Counted from the first letter of the stretch, positions 17,522-26,056 are shown. The stretch: DNA of 32,555 nucleotides from Gammaproteobacteria bacterium (GCA_019634835.1 JAHCAO010000019.1:1-32555), one strand, 5' to 3'. A program made the numbers and translations. Notes: generated by a model not told the origin, from the letters alone.

Positions 17522-17617
17522 ATATTGAACCACACTTTTAAAATATTGAACATGACTTTTAGAAAAGAAATGCTAGAATATCAAGCATGTTATTGAACTC
17601 GACTTTTAGAGATGACA
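17522..17617 (+). repeat. right terminal end with three transposase-site repeats
   Basis: Three copies share the core ATTGAAC-x-x-x-ACTTTTA: 17522-17540, 17543-17563 and the terminal 17590-17617, which ends GATGACA. The outer copy is the inverted match of the left end at 12782. A multi-site end next to the transposase gene is typical of Tn7/Tn5053-type elements. Confidence 0.87.
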
Positions 17618-17686
17618 GAAGAGAATTTCAAAATGAGGAAGTGGGTTTCAATTTTGTTAATCATGAAAATTGCTATCATACGTAAT

Positions 17687-18118
17687 TTATTGAATTAGCC
17701 AATTCTTGGAAATCCAAATTCTTTCGAATGTAATTTGTATTAGAATAACGCGACCTGTTCCTGCAGGAAAGTCATTAGGATATTTGTAAGCTATATCAAC
17801 TAAATCATGAGCCTGCCAAATTATTTTTTGATCATACACTTTTTGCCACCATCCAGGTGATCTAAATATAATCAAATATTCCACCTTGAAATAAAGAATT
17901 TGAATTAAGTGGCGTTTTATTCACAATTGACCCTGTTTCAGAGCTAAATGTTGTAGCTGATAATTGATTAGGTAATAGAATGGATAAACTCAAACCTGGA
18001 ATAATTGAATTTCACTTTTTCTTTGTTTATAAGCTTTTGTAATGAACCATATTGTGGACTACCATAACAAAATAAAAATGGAAGTAATACAAAAATTAAT
18101 TAAAATATTTTTAATCAT
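17687..18118 (-). pseudogene. decayed small lipoprotein-like gene
   Basis: An AGAGGT site precedes the ATG at 18118, which opens MIKNILINFCITSIFILL, a signal-peptide-like segment. A stop then interrupts it, but the neighbouring frame continues with CYGSPQYGSLQKLINKEK, suggesting a lipobox cysteine. A third piece reads LPNQLSATTFSSETGSIVNKTPLNSNSLFQGGIF, and the last frame gives FRSPGWWQKVYDQK through NWLIQ-stop at 17687. Together the pieces cover about 140 codons with at least three frameshifts. The family is not recognised. It lies between the transposon right end and the PIN gene. Confidence 0.5.
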
Positions 18119-18250
18119 GTTTGACCTCTGCAATCTAAGGTCACTAATCTGTTTTCTTTTTGAGTGCAAATAACAATGGTTCATAAGATAAGATGATCTA
18201 TGATTCGCATTAATTTCTATTGGTTGATTAAAAATCAAGTGTTTGCTCTA

Positions 18251-18820
18251 TCATAATAACTTCGTAAATTCTCCTAATTTTCCAATAAAATTACTCAGTG
18301 ATTGCTTCTTTAAAGTAGAAAAATATTCCTCTAAGGTTTTGGGCGGATTTTTCAAACTAGCGCAATGGCGATTGACAGCCAGACAAACTAGCTCAGCTGA
18401 TAAATCAATTAAATTTATTAAAAACTCGTCTGGATGCTGCGCTTCAATGCCATACTGACTAATAATATCTTTTGGAAAATCTTTCAAATTATATGTCACA
18501 ATTACTGAAGAGCTAGAATGAATTGCCGCAGCTAAAACATGGCGATCATCAGCATCAGGCAATATCAATGTAGGAATCAAATATTGATAACCTACAACTA
18601 AGCAATCGCGTACACTCATATCCATTTTATCGCGAGTTCTCTCAAGAAATTTTCTATCAAGGTCACTTCTATTAGATAATATTCCATTAATCCATTCGTC
18701 ATGAATTTCATTCGTCCATTTAGCACGATACAAATCAGTAATTGCCAAATTCATTAGTAGATCACGCAACGGAACTGGATAAAGGACACACGCATCATAT
18801 AACACCAAAAAATTTGTCAT
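18251..18820 (-). CDS. PIN-domain ribonuclease toxin (VapC-like)
   Basis: The 189-residue protein begins FLVLYDACVLYPVPLRD, with the first catalytic Asp. It then has TNEIHDEWINGI (Glu), LPDADDRHVLAAAI (the Asp cluster) and VIVTYNLKDFP, the conserved PIN order of the larger COG-type PIN toxins. Such proteins cleave RNA and are held in check by the antitoxin encoded just upstream. The gene starts two bases after the antitoxin stop, with TAAGG abutting the ATG, so translation is probably coupled. All acidic residues are present. Confidence 0.88.
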   Translation of the reverse strand: MTNFLVLYDACVLYPVPLRDLLMNLAITDLYRAKWTNEIHDEWINGILSNRSDLDRKFLERTRDKMDMSVRDCLVVGYQYLIPTLILPDADDRHVLAAAIHSSSSVIVTYNLKDFPKDIISQYGIEAQHPDEFLINLIDLSAELVCLAVNRHCASLKNPPKTLEEYFSTLKKQSLSNFIGKLGEFTKLL

Positions 18821-18822
18821 CC

Positions 18823-19287
18823 TTAATATCCCATATTGTGCTTTTGAGCTTCGTTTGCTAATTCTTCAAGAATCTCAAGACGTTTTTTGTCAATCTCTTC
18901 TTTGTAACGTAAAATATCTTTTGCAAAAACCCGTCTTCTTGACCCTACTTTATGAAATGGAATTTTTTTCTCTTCTAACAAATTAACTAAAAATGGTCTG
19001 GACACATTTAATAAATCAGCAGCCTCTTGTGTAGTCAATTCAGCATGAACAGGAATCAACGTAATTGCATTTCCTTTCGCCATCTGAGATAAAATCATCA
19101 CTAATAAACGCAGAGCATCCGCAGGGATTGAAATAATTTCATCGCCCTTTCCTCGTTTCATCAGTTGAAATGATGGATGATTAGTAGATTTAATATAAGC
19201 GGCAAGTTTTCGACTCGATTCTCTTGCTAAGCTAATCTCTTTATCTGTAGGGATATTGATACCCTTATCATTACGTGTAATTTGCAT
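18823..19287 (-). CDS. excisionase-family (MerR-like HTH) antitoxin
   Basis: The protein has about 154 residues from the ATG at 19287. The C-terminal half holds a helix-turn-helix of the excisionase/XRE-like DNA-binding type: LTTQEAADLLNVSRPFLVNLLEEKKIPFHKVGSRRRVFAKDIL. A charged tail follows. Paired with a downstream PIN gene this is a common toxin-antitoxin arrangement, the antitoxin repressing its own promoter. The frame extends to 19314, but AAGAGGG lies seven bases before the ATG at 19287, which is preferred. Confidence 0.87.
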   Translation of the reverse strand: MQITRNDKGINIPTDKEISLARESSRKLAAYIKSTNHPSFQLMKRGKGDEIISIPADALRLLVMILSQMAKGNAITLIPVHAELTTQEAADLLNVSRPFLVNLLEEKKIPFHKVGSRRRVFAKDILRYKEEIDKKRLEILEELANEAQKHNMGY

Positions 19288-19314
19288 ATTAAAAGCCCTC
19301 TTATTCATAAACAA

Positions 19315-19378
19315 AGTATAACATATTATTCGAAATAAACGAAATATTTAAAAATAATCGAATTAAAGTGAAATATTT
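19315..19378 (-). promoter_or_regulatory. antitoxin-toxin promoter with tandem operator-like repeats
   Basis: On the minus strand a -10 of TATACT (19320-19315) has TTCGTT 17 bases upstream. Two direct repeats overlap and flank it: 19325-19349 and 19353-19378, both reading AAATATTTC followed by a TTTA-x-TTCGA-x-TA segment. They are likely binding sites for the antitoxin. This is inferred from position and repetition only. Confidence 0.45.
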
Positions 19379-19392
19379 AATTATATAAGCAC

Positions 19393-20267
19393 ATGAATAA
19401 TAATGATATTATGATAAGAGAGAGTGTTCTAGAATCTAGCGCAACAAGCACTATAATGTGTTCCCTAAAAAATCAAGTAGACTCCATAGACAGAAAATAT
19501 AGAAAATTGACATTTATTGATCGTTTATTGATAGAGCACTTAAAAACTAAAGGCTTAAACCAAACTCAAATTGCTGGAAGAGATAAACTTGATTTGGGTA
19601 AAAAGATGCGTATCACATGAAACAATTTATCAATATATTTATAGTCCAACTGGTATTAAGGTTGGTTTATATAAATATCTACGTAGCAAACGTAAGCAAA
19701 GATATCCTAAAATAGGTGGAAAACCGAATCGTAGAACTCCAATCTCAAATAGAGTTTCCATTCACGACCGACCTGAAATTATCTCCAGCCGCCAGAAATT
19801 TGGGCATTAGGAATGCCAATTTAATTATCTTTAGTCAAGATAAAAAAGCAAATTTACTAACACCCCATGAAAGAAAAAGTCGTTTTATGATTGCTATTAA
19901 AAATTCGAATCGCAGCCCCGATACAATCGTAGCTAATTTATTTGAGAAATACCGTTTATGCTGGCACTCACCTTTTTATTCTTACTTTTGATGATGACAT
20001 TTCTTTTGTTCGGCATGAAAAAATAGTAAGAGCGTTTGCATCCCAAATATACTTTTGTGACGCATATAAAACTTATCAGAAAGGTACCATTGAAATGGTA
20101 ATCGTTTATTACATGAATATTTTCCTAGAAGTATTGATATTCTTGCCATTCAGCAGAAAGAGGTTGATCATTATGTTGAACTTGTTAATAATCGGCCTAT
20201 GAAATGTTTGGGATATAAAACACAGCATGAAGTATACAGAGAATGTACTTATCCTTTACTAAGGTAA
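19393..20267 (+). pseudogene. IS30-family transposase, multiply disrupted
   Basis: Pieces in different frames rebuild an IS30 transposase. YRKLTFIDRLLIEHLKTKGLNQTQIA is the N-terminal HTH. CVSHETIYQYIYSPTGIKVGLYKYLRSKRKQR follows after a deletion at about 19590. Next come IHDRPEIISSRQKFGH and, in another frame, NLIIFSQDKKANLLT and RKSRFMIAIKNSNR. The last part reads SIDILAIQQKEVDHYVELVNNRPMKCLGYKT and ends at the stop at 20265. The GHWEADLI catalytic region is broken at the frame change near 19800. No terminal inverted repeats were identified. The element is dead. Confidence 0.88.
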
Positions 20268-20297
20268 TATAAATAAATTGGAATTTAGGATTTAAAC

Positions 20298-20999
20298 ATG
20301 CACATTCATTTTATTTTACACGCTTCTTTTGAGAAACCTGGATCTATTAATGATTGGATAGATAAAAAAGGCCATACATTTAGCGCCACATCGCCTTATA
20401 AAGGTGAGTTATTGCCATCTGATCATAATTTTGACTTTTTAATTATCATGGGTGGCCCCCAAACTCCAACTAATTTAACAAAATTTCCCTATCTGAAAGA
20501 TGAAATTTATTTTACCAAAAAAGCTATTGAAAATAATAAAAGCATTTTGGGAATTTGTCTCGGCGCTCAAATTATTGGGGAGGCACTTGGTGCGAAAACA
20601 AATTGTAGCCCTAACAAAGAAGTAGGTGCATTCCCCATTTCATTAACTCCTAATGGCCTTGATGATGCCATTTTTAAACATTTTCCTAAACAATTTGACG
20701 TGATACACTGGCATAATGATATGCCTGGAATACCAGATACAGCAGTGATTTTAGCAGAGAGCCTTGGCTGTCCAAGACAAATTATTAGATATGACAAGAA
20801 AATATATGGTCTTCAATGTCATTTAGAAATGACTCCGAAACTCATTAAAGAAATGCTTGATCATTGCAAAGAAGATTTACAACCCAGCCTATATACGCAG
20901 ACAAATGAAAAAATATTGGCAGCCAACTTTTCTGAGATGAATGAAAAATTACATTTTATTCTTGATAAGCTAAGCGAAACAAACATAGATGGAATATGA
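20298..20999 (+). CDS. class I glutamine amidotransferase-like protein
   Basis: This 233-residue protein has the class I GATase nucleophile elbow GICLGAQIIGEALGA (Cys near residue 88), the oxyanion region FLIIMGGPQTP, and the catalytic His-x-Glu in YGLQCHLEMTP. It stands alone without a synthase partner. Free-standing GATases of this GuaA-like type can act as amidases or gamma-glutamyl hydrolases. AGGA lies seven bases before the ATG, and the stop overlaps the next start (ATGA), so the two genes are coupled. Confidence 0.9.
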   Translation: MHIHFILHASFEKPGSINDWIDKKGHTFSATSPYKGELLPSDHNFDFLIIMGGPQTPTNLTKFPYLKDEIYFTKKAIENNKSILGICLGAQIIGEALGAKTNCSPNKEVGAFPISLTPNGLDDAIFKHFPKQFDVIHWHNDMPGIPDTAVILAESLGCPRQIIRYDKKIYGLQCHLEMTPKLIKEMLDHCKEDLQPSLYTQTNEKILAANFSEMNEKLHFILDKLSETNIDGI

Positions 21000-21397
21000 A
21001 TTTAAATAAAATCAAATTAATTGATCTTATTTATACACTATCCAAAGAAATTCCTCATTGGAGTACTCATTGTGGCTTCCATCATCAAATTAGCTCTGAT
21101 TATAATGATTCAACAACAGAAATAAAATTTCAAACTCACAAAATTGAAATGCATGCGGGAATAGGTACTCACATGGATTCGCCTGCGCATTGCTTTTCTG
21201 AAGGTAAATCAATCGCAGATATTAACTTAGAACAATTATTTTCTCCATGTATTGTGATCGATGCACCGAATGATTATCAGCTATTGCCGGAAGATATTAT
21301 TTTACCTGCATACGATTCAATTATTTGTGCAATGCCCATTAAAATTAAAGATGGTACAGAAGCTCCAATTCGATTAGTAAGTATTATCTCTCTTTAG
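20996..21397 (+). CDS. cyclase-family protein with large internal in-frame deletion
   Basis: This is a paralogue of the 4713-5402 cyclase: LIDLIYTLSKEIPHW, GIGTHMDSPAHCFSEG and the C-terminal AMPIKIKDGTEAPIRL all match. It is only 133 residues against 229. After DYQLLPEDIILP it jumps to the last 25 residues, losing about 95 codons that include the GIGIDTLSPD and the later histidine segment. The frame is uninterrupted. The first metal motif survives but the active site cannot be complete. The gene overlaps the amidotransferase gene by four bases. Confidence 0.85.
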   Translation: MNLNKIKLIDLIYTLSKEIPHWSTHCGFHHQISSDYNDSTTEIKFQTHKIEMHAGIGTHMDSPAHCFSEGKSIADINLEQLFSPCIVIDAPNDYQLLPEDIILPAYDSIICAMPIKIKDGTEAPIRLVSIISL

Positions 21398-21486
21398 CGT
21401 TTGTTACATGTGAATAATAAATTCACAAAAAATATTTTGTTAAAAATTGAATCAATAGAAAAAATGATAATGCGATAAGGATGCAT

Positions 21487-22188
21487 ATGACAAATCTAAT
21501 TCTCATCCCAGGATTATTGAGCAATAAAACTCTATGGGAGCCTGTTTTACAAGCTTTTAAAAATAACTATAGCTCAGAAATAATTGATGTTGCTTCATGT
21601 AAAAGCATTGAAGAGTTATCTCAATCTATTTGCAAGAAAATTAATAAAGAGATAGTTTTAATTGGATTCTCATTAGGCGCATGGGTAGCTTTAAATACAT
21701 ACTCTATTTTACCGCATTATTGCAAAGCATTAATCTTAATTTCGTCTGCACCTGGCTGCTTAACTACAGAAACTCAACAACATTTTTTAACCTACTTACA
21801 ACAAATATCTTCTGGTAATTTTGAAGAATTTATAAAAAATGATTATGAAAAAGACATATCAGAGAGCAATAAGAATAATCAAGAACTAAAAAACACATTA
21901 ATGAGCATGATGAAAAACCATGGATCGAAAATTGCAATAAATCAATTGAATGCTATGCTAACATTTAAGAGTGATTTTAGTAATTTAAGCTATGTGCATT
22001 GTCCTACATTATTAATTCGTGGTATTGATGATCAGAGCATTAATATTAAGCGGCAAGAAGAGATACTTAATGAAATTAAGGATGCTAGCCTAGCTATTAT
22101 TCCTAATTCTGCACATTATATTCCTTTAGAAAATCCGAAAGCCATCGCTTCAATTATGGAAGATTGGTTACATACTAAAGGTCTTTAA
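21487..22188 (+). CDS. alpha/beta hydrolase
   Basis: The protein is about 233 residues with the alpha/beta-hydrolase pattern: NLILIPGLLSNKTLWEPVL (oxyanion strand), the nucleophile elbow LIGFSLGAWVAL, the acidic CPTLLIRGIDDQSI and the catalytic His in NSAHYIPLENP. These resemble small carboxylesterases of the BioH/menaquinone-hydrolase type; the substrate is unknown. AAGG lies six bases before the ATG at 21487, which is preferred over the ATG at 21481. No signal peptide is present. Confidence 0.88.
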   Translation: MTNLILIPGLLSNKTLWEPVLQAFKNNYSSEIIDVASCKSIEELSQSICKKINKEIVLIGFSLGAWVALNTYSILPHYCKALILISSAPGCLTTETQQHFLTYLQQISSGNFEEFIKNDYEKDISESNKNNQELKNTLMSMMKNHGSKIAINQLNAMLTFKSDFSNLSYVHCPTLLIRGIDDQSINIKRQEEILNEIKDASLAIIPNSAHYIPLENPKAIASIMEDWLHTKGL

Positions 22189-22637
22189 AATAAACTTATA
22201 TAAATATAAAGAAAGTGAGTAATAGCGAGCATATCTATATGACAATGATCTTGATTTTATCTTGAATACCTGGTTGTAATGATAAAATAAAAATTGTCAA
22301 TATATATAGCTGTCTATATAATTAAAAATTAAATTTTTAAGAAAATCTAATGTCATTTAAACTAGATGAACATACTGGCATTTTAATTAAAAATCGGCCC
22401 GTTTATTTAAACGTGCTGCTAATATGAATCTAGATAAATTAAGTGTGGCGTATTCGCAATACGGAAGACAAACTAAGCTATAATTTCTTTTTAACGGAAA
22501 AAACAGGATGGCATGTAAAAAATTGGAAAGGAAAAAAACAACCATGCAAAAGATCACAACAGAAATTTTCAATTTTGACATGGATAGCATCTTAATTTAT
22601 ATCCATAATCATTAATTTTCTACAATGGAAGAAAAAC
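22189..22637 (+). other. 449-base gap with faint coding remnants
   Basis: No intact gene is present. From 22350 the plus strand shows short codon-like fragments in shifting frames (SFKLDEHTGILIKNRPVYLN, then NMNLDKLSVAYSQYGRQTKL, then FLTEKTGWHVKNWKGKK), which look like the debris of one gene of unknown family. The first 150 bases are AT-rich and show nothing. Confidence 0.35.
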
Positions 22638-23348
22638 ATGAAAAAACTAAAAGATTACATTACTTTATTAGCATTATCTATTTCATATTCTACAATAACA
22701 TTTGCTAACAATGATTTTTCAGATCAATTTTCTATTGAGTTTTTTGCATCAAATAATACAAGCGAAATCAATTTACAAACAGCTTTTAATAGACTTCAAG
22801 GAAAAGAACAACAAGATCTTCAAAATGAAACGATCAAGATAATGCAAAAAAATCATATGGAACAAAGTACATTTGAAAATTTATTGGGAACTTACAAGAT
22901 GTCTAATGATCAAAATATCACTGCTGATAATAGTGAAAAAATTATTACATCAAGCTATCAAATATTATCCCAAGAAAAAACTTTTAAACTGGCATCTAAA
23001 TTAGCTACAACACTAAAACAAGAAAGTGTAGCGATACTTGTGCCAGATAGAAAAAGCCAGATGGTGGCAGACACTGTTATTAAATTGAAGTCACATCATT
23101 ATACAATTAATGAAACAATTAAATTGATTCATGACAAACTACCAGCACAATATAGCCAGGCATTTTCTTTACATTTAAATAATAATGTTTGTTCCACATT
23201 TGATAATACCATTGTGGATGAAATTGAATGGTTAGGTAGTAAAGTGAAACCTGAAGAAATAAAAAAGTCTTTTCCTCAAGAAGAAATTACTTTCCATTAT
23301 GGGAAAGCTTATCTCGTATATAAAAATGGACAAAAGGAACAGTTATAA
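22638..23348 (+). CDS. secreted hypothetical protein
   Basis: The 236-residue protein starts MKKLKDYITLLALSISYSTITFANND, a classical signal peptide with likely cleavage after TFA. The mature part is polar and Gln/Asn-rich with a predicted helical stretch (LQTAFNRLQGKEQQDLQNET, ASKLATTLKQES). It contains one cysteine in HLNNNVCSTFDN and ends in a beta-like ITFHYGKAYLVYKNGQ. No family is recognised. The likely location is periplasmic or extracellular. It precedes the oxidoreductase gene by 21 bases and may be co-transcribed. Confidence 0.75.
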   Translation: MKKLKDYITLLALSISYSTITFANNDFSDQFSIEFFASNNTSEINLQTAFNRLQGKEQQDLQNETIKIMQKNHMEQSTFENLLGTYKMSNDQNITADNSEKIITSSYQILSQEKTFKLASKLATTLKQESVAILVPDRKSQMVADTVIKLKSHHYTINETIKLIHDKLPAQYSQAFSLHLNNNVCSTFDNTIVDEIEWLGSKVKPEEIKKSFPQEEITFHYGKAYLVYKNGQKEQL

Positions 23349-23369
23349 TTTTTTCATAAGGATATTTAA

Positions 23370-24365
23370 ATGAAGGCACAAGTTATTCACGCATTTGGAG
23401 ATCCATCAGTTTTTACTATGATAGATTTACCTATACCAAAATTAAAACCAGGACATGTATTAATTAAAGTTCATGCGACCAGTGCTAATCCTATTGACTG
23501 CAAAGTAAGAAGCGGAGCTATTTCTGAAATTGCCCCCGAGTTTCCAGCCATTTTACATGGGGATGTCTCTGGTACGATTGAAGCAGTTGGTGATGGCGTC
23601 CATTATTTTAAAAAAGGTGATGAAATATATGGATGCGCAGGAGGCTTTTGCAACTTAGGTGGCGCCTTGGCTGAATATATGCTTGCCGATGCCAGATTAA
23701 TTTCAAAAAAACCGCAATCATTATCTATGAGTGAAGCAGCTGCCCTCCCTTTAGTTAGTATTACTGCATGGATGGCATTATTTGAAAAGGCAAAAGTTAT
23801 CTCTGGTAAAAATGTTTTAATTCATAGCGGGGTTGGAGGTGTAGGTCATGTTGCTATACAACTAGCAAAATGGTCTGGAGCTAAAGTTTTTACGACAGTT
23901 AGGAAACATGAGGATTTTGCAATTGTAAAATCTTTTGGTACAGATGAAATAATCAATGCGCAAGAAGAAGACGTTGCTCAATATAAAAAGCGACTCACTA
24001 ATGATTGCGGCTTTGAAATAATTTTTGATACGGTGGGTGGTTCAAATTTAGATAAATCTTTCGCTGCTGCTACAACAAATGGAACTATTGTAACAATAGC
24101 CGCAAGATCTACACATGATTTAACACCAATGCATAGCAAAGGTCTTAGCTTACATTGTGTTTTGATGTTATTACCGTTATTAAATGGTGATAATCGTGAA
24201 GAATATGGAAGGATTCTTGAGAAAATTGCTCATATTGTCGATGAGGGAAAATTAAAACCTCTCCTTGATCCTCATCATTATACTTTGGATAAAGTGGATC
24301 AAGCTCATGAATTATTAGAGTCAGGAAGAGCAAATGGAAAAATTGTTATATCTGTTATTAATTGA
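23370..24365 (+). CDS. NADPH:quinone reductase-like MDR oxidoreductase
   Basis: The 331-residue protein fits the medium-chain dehydrogenase/reductase, zeta-crystallin-like group. The N-terminal GroES-like domain includes VHATSANPIDCKVRSG and GDVSGTIEAVGDGV. ALPLVSITAWMALFE is followed by the NADP-binding VLIHSGVGGVGHVAIQLAKWSGAKV. The C-terminus is YTLDKVDQAHELLESGRANGKIV. The catalytic-zinc cysteine ligands of alcohol dehydrogenases are not evident, so it is probably a zinc-independent enone or quinone reductase. AAGGAT precedes the ATG. Length and frame are normal. Confidence 0.92.
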   Translation: MKAQVIHAFGDPSVFTMIDLPIPKLKPGHVLIKVHATSANPIDCKVRSGAISEIAPEFPAILHGDVSGTIEAVGDGVHYFKKGDEIYGCAGGFCNLGGALAEYMLADARLISKKPQSLSMSEAAALPLVSITAWMALFEKAKVISGKNVLIHSGVGGVGHVAIQLAKWSGAKVFTTVRKHEDFAIVKSFGTDEIINAQEEDVAQYKKRLTNDCGFEIIFDTVGGSNLDKSFAAATTNGTIVTIAARSTHDLTPMHSKGLSLHCVLMLLPLLNGDNREEYGRILEKIAHIVDEGKLKPLLDPHHYTLDKVDQAHELLESGRANGKIVISVIN

Positions 24366-24619
24366 AGCAAAGCTGACTAAACTTCACTTGTGATGGCTGA
24401 ATTCTACTGATGAAAATGACAATTGATATCTAAATTTTTGAATTCCATCTTTATGTTGTAAAGCAACCATGAAATATCTCTTTATTTATCAGGTAGATTA
24501 GCATGATGTTCATCTGAATTAAGTGCTACAAAAGTTAAATGGACAAGTATATTTAACATATATATAATAAAAAAATTCAGATTTATATAAACATAAACCT
24601 ACAAAACGACACTTCCTTC

Positions 24620-26056
24620 ATGCGGAGCAATCAAATAATTTCATTTAATTCGCACGAGGATAAAATCAAGCAATTACATCGCGATATACGAGCCTACATC
24701 GTCACACTAGATAAAAATATCAAGGATGAGAAAGATAGTTTTATTGTTCTGGAATACAAAATTAAACGCTGGGAAGATAAAAAAGCGGTGCTGGAAGTTG
24801 CACTGTTGTGTTTGTCAGGTGAAAAGGCTCTTGCTGACCTCAACTCAGCGATAAAAGAGCCTTCATTTTCACACTGGAACAATAAAGACGGGTGGTGGGA
24901 TTCCCAAACAGAAATTTTTGTGAATAAAGTAATAACACGATTAACCAAGTCTGATTTAACACCATCGTTCTTCTTGTCATGTTTTTCCAACCATTTTAAC
25001 TTACTACTCCCGAGTGACATTCAGTTTTATTTGTTGCTGGGTTTTTTGTATCATCCAGCAGATGTGTTTCATTTTGCTATGACATCCAAAACTAATTGGG
25101 AATTTTTTCAGAAAAACACCGTTACAACTTTTTTATCTTCTTTATTAGATCATGTTGCCCTTGGTAAATATGATGTGGCCGAAAAAACATATCCTAAACA
25201 TCAGACTCTCCTTACAAAGAAAGGAACGCCTTCTTATTATCTAAAGCTTGATCTCAAGCGTTACCAATATGTCAATCTTACCGCCTTTCAAATTGCTTTA
25301 AGAAATGCGGAATATAAAGAAGCTGAAAAGATGGGACGACATTTAACTCCTCAAGAAAGGCAAAAACAATTTAATGAAATATTTCCAAATGGCGAGCTCA
25401 TCAGCTACAGCTGTCAACTTGAAACAGCAAAAGCACTCCTTAAAGATGTTTATGATGCTATTATTGTGGATGATGTAATTAATGAAGATAACCTGAATTT
25501 AATGACGAACAAAACGAGGGAAACCGTGGAAGCACTCTATGATGCTGTGAATCCAGAAAAATATAAGGAATGTCAAAAAGGATTGGTATTTGATGTGCAG
25601 ATTTATCTGGAAGCATTAGGACTCTATGACAATAATTTCAATACATTTGGAAATTGGCATAGACGTGCATTCTGGTGTGTGCGAGTGGAAGAATTAATTG
25701 CCTCTTGTCTCCCCACTGTTTATTTGCGGGCACATTGTCTGGGCATTGGTAACGTAGTAAATGGTAACATCGTAAATTGGAATAAATTAAGTGGCCGAGG
25801 TTGTTTGCTCGCCGACGGCTCATCTTATTTTAATCGTGATCCTAATAATCGCGCAGGGCTTCATTTTTTTGTTGGGTATGATGGTGCTCGGTGCGTGCCT
25901 GGGGTGGGGTGGTGGGGGCGCACGGATGCGCGCAGCATTGTAGCATTTTGGTACGCGTTTTCAAAATTTATGTCAAGCAACAACGAGAGCAAGGATAGAC
26001 TTTATGCAGCAATATTTCCACACTCACACCTTGGCTTATCTAACTCGATGAGATAG
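24620..26056 (+). CDS. putative effector-like protein with F-box-like motif
   Basis: This 478-residue protein has no signal peptide or membrane span. After a charged N-terminal helix region, residues about 130-170 read LLPSDIQFYLLLGFLYHPADVFHFAMTSKTNWEFF with pattern LPxD...L.fL...D......tsK.W, which matches an F-box consensus. Next comes YVNLTAFQIALRNAEYKEAEKMGRHLTPQ, an ankyrin-like helix pair seen in effector-style proteins. The C-terminal region (FWCVRVEELIASCLPTVYLRAHCLG...) resembles the C-terminal part of large ankyrin-type proteins of Legionella-like bacteria. Host translocation is inference. The ribosome site is poor. It is flanked by non-coding DNA and stands alone. Confidence 0.55.
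   Translation: MRSNQIISFNSHEDKIKQLHRDIRAYIVTLDKNIKDEKDSFIVLEYKIKRWEDKKAVLEVALLCLSGEKALADLNSAIKEPSFSHWNNKDGWWDSQTEIFVNKVITRLTKSDLTPSFFLSCFSNHFNLLLPSDIQFYLLLGFLYHPADVFHFAMTSKTNWEFFQKNTVTTFLSSLLDHVALGKYDVAEKTYPKHQTLLTKKGTPSYYLKLDLKRYQYVNLTAFQIALRNAEYKEAEKMGRHLTPQERQKQFNEIFPNGELISYSCQLETAKALLKDVYDAIIVDDVINEDNLNLMTNKTRETVEALYDAVNPEKYKECQKGLVFDVQIYLEALGLYDNNFNTFGNWHRRAFWCVRVEELIASCLPTVYLRAHCLGIGNVVNGNIVNWNKLSGRGCLLADGSSYFNRDPNNRAGLHFFVGYDGARCVPGVGWWGRTDARSIVAFWYAFSKFMSSNNESKDRLYAAIFPHSHLGLSNSMR

Larger units (their letters stand above)
12782..17617 (-). mobile_element. Tn5053/Tn402-like transposon lacking tniQ, with serine-hydrolase cargo
   Basis: The left end starts TGTCATTTCTAGAAGTGGAG at 12782 and the right end finishes TTTTAGAGATGACA at 17617. 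As inverted repeats they agree at 22 of the outer 25 bases. Both resemble the TGTCATTTTCAGAAGACG ends of Tn5053/Tn402 and carry repeated inner motifs built on TTGAAC. Inside are tniA-like (next to the right end and reading inward, as in Tn5053), tniB-like and one cargo gene. No tniQ or tniR frame is present, though tniQ is reported to be needed for transposition in this family. No matching 5-bp target duplication is seen (ATCAG versus GAAGA), so one flank has probably been rearranged. Confidence 0.85.

Noticed and set aside
12777..17622. Five-base target-site duplication expected for a Tn5053-like element.
   Set aside because: The flanks read ATCAG and GAAGA, and shifting by one base does not help; no duplication can be claimed.
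22387..22590. A 67-codon minus-strand open frame with a hydrophobic start.
   Set aside because: It has no ribosome site, and the better coding signal in this stretch is on the plus strand as broken fragments.
24366..24619. AT-rich gap before the effector-like gene, examined for small genes or regulatory repeats.
   Set aside because: No coding frame, hairpin or repeat stood out beyond base composition.
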